From the NCBI RefSeq assembly GCF_003003005.1, contig NZ_PVTR01000010.1, forward strand, positions 1 through 64,000: a DNA stretch of 64,000 nucleotides, written 5' to 3'. The position numbers and the translations under genes were made by a program. The stretch is from Mongoliibacter ruber (GTDB lineage: Bacteria; Bacteroidota; Bacteroidia; Cytophagales; Cyclobacteriaceae). Under the pieces are notes generated by a model. It was given only the letters and a program-made list of their open reading frames with translations, was not told the DNA's origin and ran no database searches. Within the stretch, counting starts at the first letter, position 1, and each line of letters starts with the position of its first letter. This document shows, piece after piece, positions 27,073 through 34,994 of the stretch.

Positions 27073-27444
27073 GAGAAAAATAGTTTTATGAAAAATCAAA
27101 CTCAATTTAACTTTTTTAGAACAATATCTGAAATTTATTCCCTGTTTTTCAATAGGTTAACTAAACCTAGCTTCTCAATTATATCTCAGCACAACAAGTA
27201 TTTTTTTATGGATTTTTACCAAATATCAAAAATCAAACTCACAAACCTGAGTAACGAAAACTATCACTACACGAGCATCCAATAATGTATGGGTATCCAA
27301 ATTGTCAGAAATCTTAATACGAAAAAACAATGATCGATGCTTGCCAGGTGTGTAATACCTTTGCTAAATCACCTTTCCAAATAAGTATCGGTCTAAATAT
27401 GAAATCTCCTTTTTTACCTGTAACTTTCTTAAAATCTGAAAACT

Positions 27445-27558
27445 ATGTCCAAGGAAAAAACAGTGAAAAAGGCTGAGAAAAAGAAGCCTGAGAAAAATCT
27501 CAAAGAAAAGCGAGCTGAGAAAAAAGCGAAAAAGGACGACAAAAAAGGGAGAGATTAA
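27445..27558 (+). CDS. Tiny lysine/glutamate-rich basic protein
   Basis: An ATG at 27445 opens a 37-codon frame (MSKEKTVKKAEKKKPEKNL and onward) ending TAA at 27558. It consists almost only of Lys, Glu, Ala and Asp with LKEKRAEKKAKK in the middle. It is too short for the usual ORF threshold. A TACCTTTG box (-7 type) lies about 90 bp upstream. Such lysine-rich microproteins recur in Bacteroidota but have no assigned function. The rest of the 27073-27591 gap shows nothing else. Chance translation of a low-complexity stretch cannot be excluded. Confidence 0.45.
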   Translation: MSKEKTVKKAEKKKPEKNLKEKRAEKKAKKDDKKGRD

Positions 27559-27591
27559 TTCAAACCAATATTGTTGGTGGTAAGGCCATTG

Positions 27592-28683
27592 TCATTCTTT
27601 GACAATGGCTTCATTTTTCCAGGCCTTCTTCAGAAATCTCAACCAGTTACCAAACATGACGTTCTCTATTTCCTTTGTGGAATAACCTCTTTTTGCCAAT
27701 AAATCAGGGATTTTTTGAAGATCGGCTATGGTCTCGATATCATAAGGGCATTGCTCTCTGCCAAAGCCTCCATCCAAATCCGACCCAATTCCAATATGAT
27801 TTGCATTTCCTGCCAATTGGCAGATATGGTCCATATGATCGATCAGTTTTTCCAGGTTACAATCCATGCTTTTGGGGTCTGAGACACCACGCTTCCAATC
27901 AGGTACCATCATCCAAGCATCCATGGCTCCACCTATCACAGCCCCTTTTTCAATCAAAACCCTGATCTGTTCATCGGAAAACTGACGGTTATGATCAACC
28001 AAACTGCGGCAGTTGTTATGACTTGCCCATACATGCCCATTAAAAATATCCATTGCTTCCCAAAAGCTGTCATCACAAAGATGGGTTGCGTCCAGAATAA
28101 TGTTTAACCTTTCCATTTCTTTCAAGAGGGCAGGACCGTCCGGACCCAATCCTCCAGTAGCATCTGTACCATTAGCATATCTGCCGGGACCATAATGGGA
28201 AAGGCCCAAGGCTCGGAGACCATAATCATAAGCTTTTTGTAGATAGCTCACGTCTACGATAGAGTCTGCACCTTCCAAAGAAAGGATATACCCGATTGGC
28301 TTTGTAGTCCAGGGCAATTCATGCAGCCAGAGGTTGATATGCTTTTCCAAGCCCTCCAAATCTTTGATTTGAACCATCTCTCCAGCCTCCTCCATGGCCT
28401 TATACCAAGCCAACTGCCCTTGTGTTTGTGCCCAGGCTTGTTCAGGGGAATGCCAGCCGGGAAGTGGATTCCCAGCTGCAACATATCTGGCTATTTGTGT
28501 CGCTACTACCAGACCAATATTTCCATTTCTGAGATCAGGCAAAGACACCACTGCCCTCTCCCTGTCGGGTTTATCGGCCAAGCCTTTTTCTCGGGCATTG
28601 ATCTCATGGACAGGTTTGCGCAAGTCCCGGTTCCATTCCATGGCATTCATACTGAGGTCTAGGTGGGCATCTATGGTGAACAT
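27592..28683 (-). CDS. M19-family membrane dipeptidase-like protein
   Basis: A 363-residue metallopeptidase of the M19 (renal dipeptidase) family, without signal peptide. The first metal ligands lie in TIDAHLDLSM (residues 3-12). Further landmarks are YILSLEGADS near 130, ALGLSHYG near 155, DATHLCDDSFW near 200, WASHNNCRSL near 217 and IGIGSDLDGGFG near 297. M19 enzymes cleave dipeptides, often with a D-residue at the C-terminal side. It is the third gene of a minus-strand set with a GntP permease and a RidA protein, suggesting catabolism of D-amino-acid compounds (inference). Confidence 0.9.
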   Translation of the reverse strand: MFTIDAHLDLSMNAMEWNRDLRKPVHEINAREKGLADKPDRERAVVSLPDLRNGNIGLVVATQIARYVAAGNPLPGWHSPEQAWAQTQGQLAWYKAMEEAGEMVQIKDLEGLEKHINLWLHELPWTTKPIGYILSLEGADSIVDVSYLQKAYDYGLRALGLSHYGPGRYANGTDATGGLGPDGPALLKEMERLNIILDATHLCDDSFWEAMDIFNGHVWASHNNCRSLVDHNRQFSDEQIRVLIEKGAVIGGAMDAWMMVPDWKRGVSDPKSMDCNLEKLIDHMDHICQLAGNANHIGIGSDLDGGFGREQCPYDIETIADLQKIPDLLAKRGYSTKEIENVMFGNWLRFLKKAWKNEAIVKE

Positions 28684-28689
28684 GGGGAG

Positions 28690-28752
28690 TTAGATTTTAG
28701 ATTGTAGATCTTAGATTTAGACTTTAGATCTTAGATTTAAGATTTTAGATTG
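28690..28752. repeat. TAGATTTTAGAT-type simple repeat
   Basis: Six or more degenerate copies of TTAGATTTTAGAT/TTAGATC follow each other between the dipeptidase and RidA genes. The rest of this 216-bp gap is AT-rich. Confidence 0.75.
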
Positions 28753-28899
28753 GGGTTTGAATAAAGCTAAAAGGGGATTGAGGAAATAAAGCTATTATTT
28801 ATATATCCAGGAATTCTAAATAATGGCAATAAACCACAAAATAGAAGTCCAAAATTTAAATTTCAAGAAAATCCATCTTTGGCCTTCCGCTTCATAAAA

Positions 28900-29364
28900 C
28901 TATTTCAATTCAAACATCGCTTCAATTTCAACAGGAATGTTATCTGGTAGGGTAGCCATTCCAACTGCACTCCGCACCCCCACTCCGTTTTCATGACCCC
29001 AGACTACTGCGAAGAGTTCAGAACAGCCATTGATCACGTAAGGGTGGCGCTCAAAATCCGGTGTAGCATTGACCATCCCCAAAACTTTTATGACCCTTTT
29101 GACCCTATTCAATGATCCTAAATTGGCTTTTATCGTCGACAACATGGCTAAACCAACTTGCCTAGCGGCCAATTTTCCAGCCTCAATATCCATGTCCTCA
29201 CCGATTCTACCAATGATCAAAGTACCATCTTCTTTGACAGTGCCATGTCCAGAAAGGTAAAGGTACTTACCATCAACAAGGCATGGCTTGTAAACTCCAA
29301 GTGGCTTTGGTGGTGGTGGTAAAATCAATCCTGACTCTGCAAAATTCTCTTCAGCTGAACTCAT
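28900..29364 (-). CDS. RidA/YjgF-family protein
   Basis: A 154-residue member of the Rid superfamily, slightly longer than the usual ~130 because of an N-terminal extension (residues 1-20). RidA proteins hydrolyse reactive 2-aminoacrylate/imine intermediates made by PLP enzymes. The canonical Arg in VRSAVGMATLP near residue 130 and Glu in VEIEAMFE near 147 are kept, so deaminase activity is plausible. It sits between the GntP permease (95 bp) and the M19 dipeptidase. This matches sets used for D-amino-acid breakdown in other Bacteroidota, although no D-threonine-aldolase-type gene is visible here. Confidence 0.9.
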   Translation of the reverse strand: MSSAEENFAESGLILPPPPKPLGVYKPCLVDGKYLYLSGHGTVKEDGTLIIGRIGEDMDIEAGKLAARQVGLAMLSTIKANLGSLNRVKRVIKVLGMVNATPDFERHPYVINGCSELFAVVWGHENGVGVRSAVGMATLPDNIPVEIEAMFELK

Positions 29365-29458
29365 ATTTTATTCAATTTATACTTTTTAAAATTCCATTCT
29401 ATTTTGACCAATTTTCAATCAAATTCCTAACCTGAGACTGAATTTTACACTAAAGGAT

Positions 29459-30772
29459 TTAAATAAAAATATCTAAAATCATTACTCCCATTAGTCCTAC
29501 CACAGCCACTATGGTTTCCATCACAGACCAAGACTTGATGGTGTCTTTCACACTGACATTGAAATACTCTTTGAATAACCAAAATCCAGCATCATTGAAA
29601 TGCGAAAACATCAAACTACCAGCACCTATGGATAGCACAAGTAAATTTGGATCTACACCAGCTGTACTTACTATGGGAGCAATAATCCCTGCTGTTGTCA
29701 ATCCCGCAACTGTAGCTGAACCAACCGCAACCCTGATCAATGCAGTAATCACCCATGCCAAAACAAGCGGGTGAATATCCCATCCCTGTAGTGCATCGGC
29801 GATTTCAAGGCTGACACCAGAATCCATCAAAACCTGTTTCAAAGCACCTGCCCCACCAATAATCAATAAAATCATGGCTACGTCTTTTGTGGCTACCACA
29901 TACAAGTCCATCAATTTTGGGATCTTGAAATTCATCCTCATACCAAGCGTGTAGGTTGCTAAGAGTAAAGAAATCAGCATCACCATTCCCGGGTCTCCGA
30001 CAAACTGGATATAAGGATAGATAGCGCTAGACTCGGACATATTCAAAGTCAGAATCGTAGTACCGATAAGGAAAAACACAGGAAAAAGTGCTGAAAAGAA
30101 GCTGTTGAAGACACTTGGCAACTCCTCCTCTGGTTTGGCCTTTGCTTGAAAAATTTCCAAAGGTTTGGCATCAATATTTTTAAGAAACTTGGCAAAAATC
30201 GGCCCTGCTACAATAATTGTTGGTACAGCGATAAGAATCCCGTAAGCAAGGGTCAAGCCCATATTGGCGCCAAACTGTGCTACCAAGGCGGCCGGAGAGG
30301 GATGAGGAGGAAGAAATCCATGGGTAACCGACAATGCAGCCAATAATGGAATCCCCACATAAACAGCTGGCAATTTGAATCTATAAGACACGGTAAATAC
30401 CAATGGAATCAGCAAGACGAACCCTACATTGTAAAACAAGGGAATACCTACCACCAAGCCTGTCACCATCATGGCCCATGTGACATTTTTGATCCCAAAA
30501 ATGGACATCAAAGTGTCGGATATTCTTTGGGCTGCACCACTTTCTGCCACGAGTTTACCAAGCATAGCCCCCATCACGATGACGATCACCAGATCGCCCA
30601 AGAGGCCTCCAATCCCTTTTTGTATAGATCCCGCAATCTGTTCTGGTGGAATGCCCATCAGAAATCCAGCTAGGATGGATGAAATCAGAAAGGCGAGGAA
30701 AGGATTGAATTTAAGCCAAGTAATCAGCAATACCAATACTGCTATACTGATCAATACAAAAACAAAGGTCAT
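29459..30772 (-). CDS. GntP-family permease (second)
   Basis: A 437-residue inner-membrane carrier with about 12 segments and GntP signatures: VIVMGAMLGKLVAESGAAQRI near 63-83, THGFLPPHPSPAALV near 150-164, RVAVGSATVAGLTTAG near 345 and a C-terminal SHFNDAGFWLFKEYF. It is clearly different from the permease at 19543, so the two probably serve different substrates. It is the first gene of a set with RidA and an M19 dipeptidase, which argues for an amino-acid-like rather than sugar-acid substrate. Confidence 0.9.
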   Translation of the reverse strand: MTFVFVLISIAVLVLLITWLKFNPFLAFLISSILAGFLMGIPPEQIAGSIQKGIGGLLGDLVIVIVMGAMLGKLVAESGAAQRISDTLMSIFGIKNVTWAMMVTGLVVGIPLFYNVGFVLLIPLVFTVSYRFKLPAVYVGIPLLAALSVTHGFLPPHPSPAALVAQFGANMGLTLAYGILIAVPTIIVAGPIFAKFLKNIDAKPLEIFQAKAKPEEELPSVFNSFFSALFPVFFLIGTTILTLNMSESSAIYPYIQFVGDPGMVMLISLLLATYTLGMRMNFKIPKLMDLYVVATKDVAMILLIIGGAGALKQVLMDSGVSLEIADALQGWDIHPLVLAWVITALIRVAVGSATVAGLTTAGIIAPIVSTAGVDPNLLVLSIGAGSLMFSHFNDAGFWLFKEYFNVSVKDTIKSWSVMETIVAVVGLMGVMILDIFI

Positions 30773-30879
30773 AGGTTATCTAGGGTTGAGCGACCAAATT
30801 AAAAAATTAATCTAAGATGAATGGCGGAAATACTTAATTATTAAAGAGAATTAGCTACCTAAAAACAATAATCGTCACT

Positions 30880-31176
30880 TCATTGATTAAAAAACCAATC
30901 TCTCCCACTTATATAATGGGTCCCCAGATAGATGGAAACTCCAAAAAGCATTAAAGTAATTGGAATGACTCCAATTGAGGAATAAAAAATGAGTTCACTG
31001 ACAAAGGATCCCAATCCGATAAAGAGGAAACCTGAGCTAAAGAAATCTAAAAGTCTTACCTGATGATCTGGCATTCCACTTTTTGAAGAGGTGTTCAAAA
31101 AAGGTCTTGTAAATGCCTGTAAGAGAAGTTTACCAATGATCCCAAAGAAAAAAACACATACTAATATAAGTCCCAT
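30880..31176 (-). CDS. Small hypothetical membrane protein
   Basis: The ATG at 31176 gives 98 residues (an upstream TTG would add seven). Three hydrophobic segments lie at about residues 2-18, 48-64 and 66-86. The C-terminus is YISGRDWFFNQ. No family is recognised. It stands alone between the GntP set and the T9SS cargo gene. A second frame overlapping its 5' end (31130-31363) has poor protein character and is not annotated. Confidence 0.5.
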   Translation of the reverse strand: MGLILVCVFFFGIIGKLLLQAFTRPFLNTSSKSGMPDHQVRLLDFFSSGFLFIGLGSFVSELIFYSSIGVIPITLMLFGVSIYLGTHYISGRDWFFNQ

Positions 31177-31384
31177 TCCATTCGGAATGAGAGCCAAGTC
31201 GCATCAAGTAAATCTCTTTTGGACTTTCAGTTTGCTGCCAAATCAGAAGCAAGCCATGGAGAATGTGACATTCCCAAGTTCCTAAATAATTTCCCGTCAA
31301 CTTATGAGGTTTCATATAATCCTTTTTGAAGCGACTTGAATAGGCTAATTCATAACTGCTCATTTAGCCAAATCTTCAATCTGT

Positions 31385-33703
31385 TTACCTCTTCCAAAAT
31401 TTCAACCTATCCTGAAAACCGGGAGCTTCCAACTGGATCACAAAAATCCCCTTGGGCAATCTTGAGAATTTTTCTTCTAAATCAGGTGACTCCAAACCAA
31501 GCGAAAAATGCTGTTCTCCGCTGATTCCAAAAACTGAAATCATAACGTCCTCAGAGCCCAGGTTTGGTGGCAACACAAAATTGATTTTTCCTGAGACATA
31601 TGGATTTGGAAAAACCTTGGTGGGACTGGTGAAACTTTCAATCTCACCACCTAACCTGAACACTTCCGAAAAACTGCTCTTCCCATCGATTTCCACTTGT
31701 TCCAATTGAAAATAGGGAGCTTCATGGAGTTTTTCAATATAACGGTAATTGTACTCTTGAATCCCCTCACGATCGCCTCTGGAAGGGATTTCTGCTATCT
31801 TTTCAAATTCCAACCTCTTGTCTTTTGCCCGATACAAGATAAACTTCTCGTTGCCCTTTTCCTGTGCTGTGGACCATCGAACGACGATTTCACCCTTTTC
31901 CATCTTTGCTTCTACACCCACCCAAGTCAATGGTAAAATTGACATCTGTCTGTAGCTACCGATTGTAAAAGTATTGCCATCAAGCTCTGCAAATTCCAAG
32001 GACCTCCTAGCCCACAAAGTATCCGCATCCACACCAGGCAGGTGAACACCAGGAGCTGCCAAGCCATTCCCGACTATTCTGATGTCATCTACTTCATCTA
32101 CGATCAGGTTTTCTGCAGCAATCCGAAGTTCGATAGGGTCTGATGAAGCAGAAAGTCCCGAAAACTCAAAGTAACTGTTCAATTGATAGAGAATCGGACT
32201 TCCATCGACATCATCAAAGTTTGGATCCCAGTTCGCCCCCGGAATTTCGAAAAACCTTAAAGACAGATTTCCTCCAGGGGAATTTCCATTCAATCTCAAC
32301 CTTCTAACTCCTCCCTGATATGCATCTTCAAAAGGGAAAGACGCATTTCCTACGTTCAAAACAGTCGGGAGAAAGTTATATGTCATTCTATTTAAATTGA
32401 GCCATTGCCCACCTTCATACTCATATACACCTGCCCCATCTGTATTGAAGTAAAGGTCAAACCCATTGAAATCAATTTGACCATTCCGATGAAAAAAATT
32501 GGTCTTGATGCGCATATCGGAGTCCATGACAAGCCTGCCTCCTGATTTATTGATTTCTACTTGTGTGAAATCAAAGTTCAACCCAACCACTTGTTGTACT
32601 GCGTCTCCCTGAAAATTAAGATAAGAAGGGGCATCCACTATATCTCCACCGGATAGTCTTGCCAGATCCCCACTGAGAAAAAGTGAGTCTATTAAAAGTT
32701 TTTGAGCATTGTTTTCAAAAATCAGGTTGTGGTACTTTTTTGGTTGAATGGCAGCCGCCATGGTAGAGCTGACAAGTACCTGAGTTCCGGCATTGGAACG
32801 GTAATAAACATTACCTTCAAGTTGGAAATCAGCAGATTCCATTATTGGTTCATTCCCTAAAAACACCAAATTGCCTCCAGGTTTCAGATGTATAAGTGCC
32901 GCAGGTATGGAAACTGACCTTCTTACCAATTGGTCCAGAGGGGCAGAGCATTCAGAAATCAAAGTAGCATTTGGTTCGATAATTAGATTGCCATAAGGCC
33001 CACTTCCATTAAAAGCCACTTGATTGTTGAATGAAAAGGTAGAACATGCAGGGATTCCTTCATTGTTTACTGTTTGAAGAACAGTGCCTGAGTTTACAAC
33101 AAACACATTGGCTTTAAATGCTGAGTTCACAGTCAAGGTCTCTCCAGGCAATGCATCGAATACCACTTGGTACCTACTATTATTTGTTTGCGCAGACCAA
33201 CTAGAGCGATCTACGACAATTCTCGAATTGCCTTTAAAGACTATTTTCCCACTCTGTGGGTAAATCCAATCAATTGAAGCATTGGCCAGGTTATTAATTT
33301 CAAAATCTCCTGTCGGTTTGTGCATCCCTCTCAGGGAGCCATATACATGCAATTCAAAGGTCTGAAGGTTCAACTTTCTCCCAGGTAAAGCGGCACTATA
33401 CAGATACACATGATTTACTTCTTCATCCGCTGTGAGCCTGACCTCATGCCCCTGATCGACAAAAATCGTATTCATCATCCCGGGTTTTACTGTAGCTGCC
33501 TGCCAAGCCAATCCATCCCAAGTCTCCCAGATGGCAGGATTGTCAAAGTCCCCAGTTCCAATCGTACGAAAATCTCCTATTTGCAAGGCGATTTGGGCAA
33601 AAACAGGATTAATCAGACTGAGCCCATAAAAAAATCCAATAATAAAGTAAATTCGTGCCGGATGACGGAGGCAGTGGCCATATATCATTTTCCTTTTAGT
33701 CAT
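31385..33703 (-). CDS. Secreted protein with T9SS type A sorting domain
   Basis: A 772-residue protein with a signal peptide (cleavage near PVFA-Q, residue 36). Its beta-rich body resembles the head region of Cytophagales proteins that start FRTIGTGDFDNPAIWETWDG. A C-terminal domain of about 75 residues begins TKVFPNPYVSGKINF and ends LKFWKR. That last domain is the T9SS type A sorting signal, so the protein should cross the outer membrane by the type IX system and be surface-attached or released. Catalytic motifs are not seen. It is transcribed divergently from the DUF4105 gene. Confidence 0.85.
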   Translation of the reverse strand: MTKRKMIYGHCLRHPARIYFIIGFFYGLSLINPVFAQIALQIGDFRTIGTGDFDNPAIWETWDGLAWQAATVKPGMMNTIFVDQGHEVRLTADEEVNHVYLYSAALPGRKLNLQTFELHVYGSLRGMHKPTGDFEINNLANASIDWIYPQSGKIVFKGNSRIVVDRSSWSAQTNNSRYQVVFDALPGETLTVNSAFKANVFVVNSGTVLQTVNNEGIPACSTFSFNNQVAFNGSGPYGNLIIEPNATLISECSAPLDQLVRRSVSIPAALIHLKPGGNLVFLGNEPIMESADFQLEGNVYYRSNAGTQVLVSSTMAAAIQPKKYHNLIFENNAQKLLIDSLFLSGDLARLSGGDIVDAPSYLNFQGDAVQQVVGLNFDFTQVEINKSGGRLVMDSDMRIKTNFFHRNGQIDFNGFDLYFNTDGAGVYEYEGGQWLNLNRMTYNFLPTVLNVGNASFPFEDAYQGGVRRLRLNGNSPGGNLSLRFFEIPGANWDPNFDDVDGSPILYQLNSYFEFSGLSASSDPIELRIAAENLIVDEVDDIRIVGNGLAAPGVHLPGVDADTLWARRSLEFAELDGNTFTIGSYRQMSILPLTWVGVEAKMEKGEIVVRWSTAQEKGNEKFILYRAKDKRLEFEKIAEIPSRGDREGIQEYNYRYIEKLHEAPYFQLEQVEIDGKSSFSEVFRLGGEIESFTSPTKVFPNPYVSGKINFVLPPNLGSEDVMISVFGISGEQHFSLGLESPDLEEKFSRLPKGIFVIQLEAPGFQDRLKFWKR

Positions 33704-33740
33704 CGTTTCAAAAAATTAAAAGCCTGTTAAAAATAGATTG

Positions 33741-34931
33741 ATGCTGTCCAAATTGAAAAAGATACTGCTCGTTTATCCGTTTATTTATTCGGTTATTTTT
33801 TTGGCTTCCGCCCAACAATACAGGATAAGTTTGCTCACCTGCGATCCGGGAGATGAACTCTATTCCGCTTTTGGTCACAGTGCCTTTCGTGTGCAAGATG
33901 CCGCTAGTGGTCAAGACTTGGTTTTCAACTACGGTACTTTCGATTTCAACACCCCATACTTCTACGTAAAGTTTACACAGCGAACCTTGGATTATATGCT
34001 CAGTGTATCCACCTTTGACCGATTTCAGGTCGAATACAACTATTTTCAAAGAAACATGCGTGAACAGGTGTTGGACCTGAGTCCTGAACAAGCCTCTAAG
34101 CTTGTCTCATTTTTGGAAGAAAATTACCAACCGGAAAACCGATTTTACAGGTATGATTTCTTTTATGACAATTGCGCCACCAGAATCCGTGATGCCATGG
34201 AAGAGATTCTAGGCAATCAATTGGATTGGAACGAAAACGTCAATCCTGAAAAGAAAACTTTTCGGGAGCTGATAGATGAGTATGTGTACCCCTTGCCTTG
34301 GGCTGACTTTGGGATCGACCTTGCATTAGGCGCTGTCATAGATGATTATGCAAGTGAAAGGGAAAAACAGTTCTTACCTGATTATATGGAAGCGGCTTTT
34401 GGAAGGGCTGTGATCGTTGGAGACGGGCCGACGAGAACCTTGGTAAAAGAAGAATCGGTCATCCTCAGCTTTCCTCCTCGGCCAAGCCAGACCGACTTGT
34501 TCAATCCTTACGTATTGTGGTGGGTTTTGGCAATTTTGGTCATGGCAATCACAGTGGTCGGGTATAAGAAAAAGAGGATTTTCAAGGCTTTTGACATCAC
34601 ATTCTTCGCTATTTTAGGCTTGTTGGGGCTGTTGATTGTAGTCTTGTGGTTTTTCACTTTCCACTCCCAAACAAAAAGTAACTGGAACATTCTATGGGCA
34701 TTCCCTGGTCACCTGCTATTAGCCTTGGCGCTCTTACAAAAGCAAGTAAAACCATGGCTTAAAAAATATTTGCTTTTTGCTTTGGTTTTGGCAAATCTGG
34801 CATTGGTTTTCTGGGTATTTGGAATACAATCCTTTCACCCTAGTATTGTGCCTTTATTGTTGATCATCCTTCTGAGGACAAATTTTCTATATTACAACTT
34901 AGAAAAGTTTTCAATTCAGGCTCCCAAGTAA
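33741..34931 (+). CDS. DUF4105 membrane protein (Lnb-type N-acyltransferase candidate)
   Basis: The ATG at 33741 gives 396 residues; a TTG just before it is rejected. A signal peptide or anchor (1-24) is followed by a periplasmic DUF4105 domain (25-250) with GHSAFR (His46) and FYDNCATRIRD (Cys145). Four to five membrane segments make up the C-terminal third. The His and Cys fit a papain-like NlpC/P60-related active site. DUF4105 proteins of Bacteroides have been linked to lipoprotein N-acylation (Lnb), which this gene could share; that is inference from domain and layout. It is 63 bp upstream of uvrB on the same strand. Confidence 0.82.
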   Translation: MLSKLKKILLVYPFIYSVIFLASAQQYRISLLTCDPGDELYSAFGHSAFRVQDAASGQDLVFNYGTFDFNTPYFYVKFTQRTLDYMLSVSTFDRFQVEYNYFQRNMREQVLDLSPEQASKLVSFLEENYQPENRFYRYDFFYDNCATRIRDAMEEILGNQLDWNENVNPEKKTFRELIDEYVYPLPWADFGIDLALGAVIDDYASEREKQFLPDYMEAAFGRAVIVGDGPTRTLVKEESVILSFPPRPSQTDLFNPYVLWWVLAILVMAITVVGYKKKRIFKAFDITFFAILGLLGLLIVVLWFFTFHSQTKSNWNILWAFPGHLLLALALLQKQVKPWLKKYLLFALVLANLALVFWVFGIQSFHPSIVPLLLIILLRTNFLYYNLEKFSIQAPK

Positions 34932-34994
34932 TAATGGGGAAATCCAAACTATTTTGGGGTGCAGACTTGTTATAGCTAATCAGGAAAAAAACCT

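Noticed and set aside
31130-31363. 77-codon minus-strand frame overlapping the 98-aa membrane protein gene
   Set aside because: Its composition (many Trp, His, Met and no clear secondary-structure pattern) and its overlap in another frame with a better candidate argue that it is not translated.
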